Source of the DNA: JACRNA01 sp964366335
Lineage (GTDB): Bacteria; Patescibacteriota; Microgenomatia; CAZETR01; Amesbacteraceae
Direction of reading: 5' to 3'
Assembly (NCBI GenBank): GCA_964366335.1
Contig: CAYITQ010000041.1
Span: forward strand, 1-5,918
Length of the DNA: 5,918 nucleotides
Part shown: positions 5,284 to 5,918 of the stretch, one piece after another
Layout of the letters: every line of letters starts with the position of its first letter
How positions within the stretch are numbered: position 1 is the first letter of the stretch
Translations under genes and position numbers: made by a program
Notes under the pieces: generated by a model
Databases searched by the model: none
Told to the model about the DNA's origin: nothing
The model's input: only the letters and a program-made list of their open reading frames with translations

Positions 5284-5550
5284 TTATTTCTTTGAAAAGA
5301 AATTTGAGATACTGGCGAATAGATAGCCGACGAGCCAGGCCGAGACACTGGCTGAAATCAGACCCAAGACAAAAGATTGGACGGTCAGATTCGAAGGATT
5401 AAATTTTACCAGCTCGACCCCGTGCAACCAGGATTGAGCAATGGTAAACATCAGGTCCGGAAATAAACCGACCAAAATCCGGCAGGCCACAAAAACAATG
5501 GCTATTGTAGCGGCTAGAGCATTGGCTGTTGCTGTTGGTTCATGTTTCAT
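5284..5550 (-). CDS. DUF5676-type small membrane protein
   Basis: The 88-residue protein has two hydrophobic helices, at about 11-32 and 58-82. It carries the motifs I recognise from DUF5676: the N-terminal ANALAATIAIVFVACRILVG, then LFPDLMFTIAQSWLHGVELV and the C-terminal SFVLGLISASVSAWLVGYLF. Members are small inner-membrane proteins that often lie next to copper ATPases and related metal genes. Their biochemical function is not known. The start is well supported by the strong Shine-Dalgarno AAGGAGGTG ending eight bases before the ATG. The gene stops 96 bases before the ATPase start on the same strand, with a hairpin and separate promoter signals in between, so the two genes may be transcribed separately. 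Confidence 0.88.
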   Translation of the reverse strand: MKHEPTATANALAATIAIVFVACRILVGLFPDLMFTIAQSWLHGVELVKFNPSNLTVQSFVLGLISASVSAWLVGYLFASISNFFSKK

Positions 5551-5558
5551 TTATTCTC

Positions 5559-5567
5559 ACCTCCTTC
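5559..5567 (-). promoter_or_regulatory. Strong Shine-Dalgarno of the DUF5676 gene
   Basis: The minus strand reads AAGGAGGTG (5567-5559), an almost complete anti-16S match, eight bases before the ATG at 5550. It is the only strong ribosome binding site seen in the window and fixes this start. It also lies within the 13-codon upstream ORF that overlaps this ATG. Confidence 0.85.
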
Positions 5568-5590
5568 TTTTTCATCAGAATTATCCATAA

Positions 5591-5628
5591 TTTATTATAA
5601 CTCCATTGGGCGGACTTTTGTTTGGATA
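5591..5628 (-). promoter_or_regulatory. Promoter element of the DUF5676 gene, shared with 2418-2454
   Basis: A consensus TATAAT on the minus strand (5599-5594) lies within TTTATTATAA (plus strand, 5591-5600), identical to 2418-2427. The upstream block GGCGGACTTTTGTTTGGATA (plus, 5609-5628) matches 17 of 20 bases at 2435-2454, and a small dyad CCA-T-TGG separates the two parts. No -35 consensus is seen. The gene's start codon is 43 bases downstream of the -10. Confidence 0.5.
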
Positions 5629-5660
5629 TCTACAGCATCCCATATACTACTAATTTTATT

Positions 5661-5918
5661 TCATTGGTCATTAGACTTTAGTGAACGAAACATTAAGATT
5701 ACTGATAAAATTATTAAAATAAATACCCCCAGATCCAGCCAGGAGTTTTGAAAGGATTTGGAAATGGCAAAGACCCAGAGGCGAAGAGGGCGGGTCAAAG
5801 GTTCCATTTGGTTCATCTGAATTTGGTCAAAATAATTAAAAATGGCCATGAGAATTCCCGTCATAATAAATATTCCTGCTCCCAAATGTTTAAGAATATT
5901 TGAAATCTTTCTTTGATT
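5661..5918 (-). CDS. Unidentified two-helix membrane protein, N-terminus cut by window edge
   Basis: The frame is open from the window edge to TGA at 5663-5661, giving 85 visible residues. It shows a basic start (NQRKISNILKH), a hydrophobic helix LGAGIFIMTGILMAIFNYF, a polar middle (FDQIQMNQMEPLTRPLRLWV) and a second helix LDLGVFILIILSVILMFRSL, ending in KSNDQ. I do not recognise the family. The true start is probably beyond the edge, because no ATG precedes the first helix within the visible part. The only near candidate is TTG at 5885, which falls at that helix. The gene precedes DUF5676 on the same strand, so a role in the metal cluster is possible but not shown. Confidence 0.65.
   Translation of the reverse strand, partial: NQRKISNILKHLGAGIFIMTGILMAIFNYFDQIQMNQMEPLTRPLRLWVFAISKSFQNSWLDLGVFILIILSVILMFRSLKSNDQ

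Overview
The window looks like part of a bacterial copper or heavy-metal handling cluster of moderate to low G+C. The metal genes all lie on the minus strand, so the order of transcription runs from high to low coordinates. One gene (5284-5550) has a textbook Shine-Dalgarno sequence (AAGGAGGTG). Three others have -10-like hexamers so close to the start codon that their mRNAs may be leaderless or nearly so. Standard stop codons, including TGA, fit all genes. Clusters of this kind, with an HMBD-type copper ATPase, an HMA-SafE-cupredoxin fusion, DUF5676 and a DUF2933-like peptide, occur in Patescibacteria/CPR and other environmental bacteria. That taxonomic guess is inference with low confidence.

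Layout in the direction of minus-strand transcription: (1) the 3' part of an unidentified two-helix membrane protein (5661-5918, runs off the edge). (2) A DUF5676-type small membrane protein (5284-5550). (3) A P1B copper-type ATPase (3309-5187) in three reading frames, with three apparent internal deletions, one of which removes the DKTGT phosphorylation site; it is annotated as a pseudogene. (4) Two non-metal genes split the cluster: dinD on the plus strand (2462-3301), tail to tail with the ATPase, and a D-2-hydroxyacid dehydrogenase-like gene on the minus strand (1461-2405), divergent from dinD. (5) A 29-residue DUF2933-like membrane peptide (1330-1419). (6) A large HMA-SafE/TauE-cupredoxin fusion (1-1280, C-terminus beyond the edge).

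The most interesting regulatory signal is a TATGAA-N5-TATGAA direct repeat with 11-bp period. It lies 21 to 23 bases upstream of the start codons of the small peptide and the fusion protein, and a degenerate copy sits at the same distance from the ATPase start. This is the geometry of an OmpR/PhoB-family response regulator site overlapping the -35 region, and suggests that all three metal genes form one regulon. A different shared element (2418-2454 and 5591-5628) precedes the dehydrogenase and DUF5676 genes.

There is no gene-free stretch over 300 bases. The gaps (1281-1329, 1420-1460, 2406-2461, 3302-3308, 5188-5283, 5551-5660) hold the promoters and hairpin listed below. I saw no tRNA, rRNA, CRISPR array or transposase.
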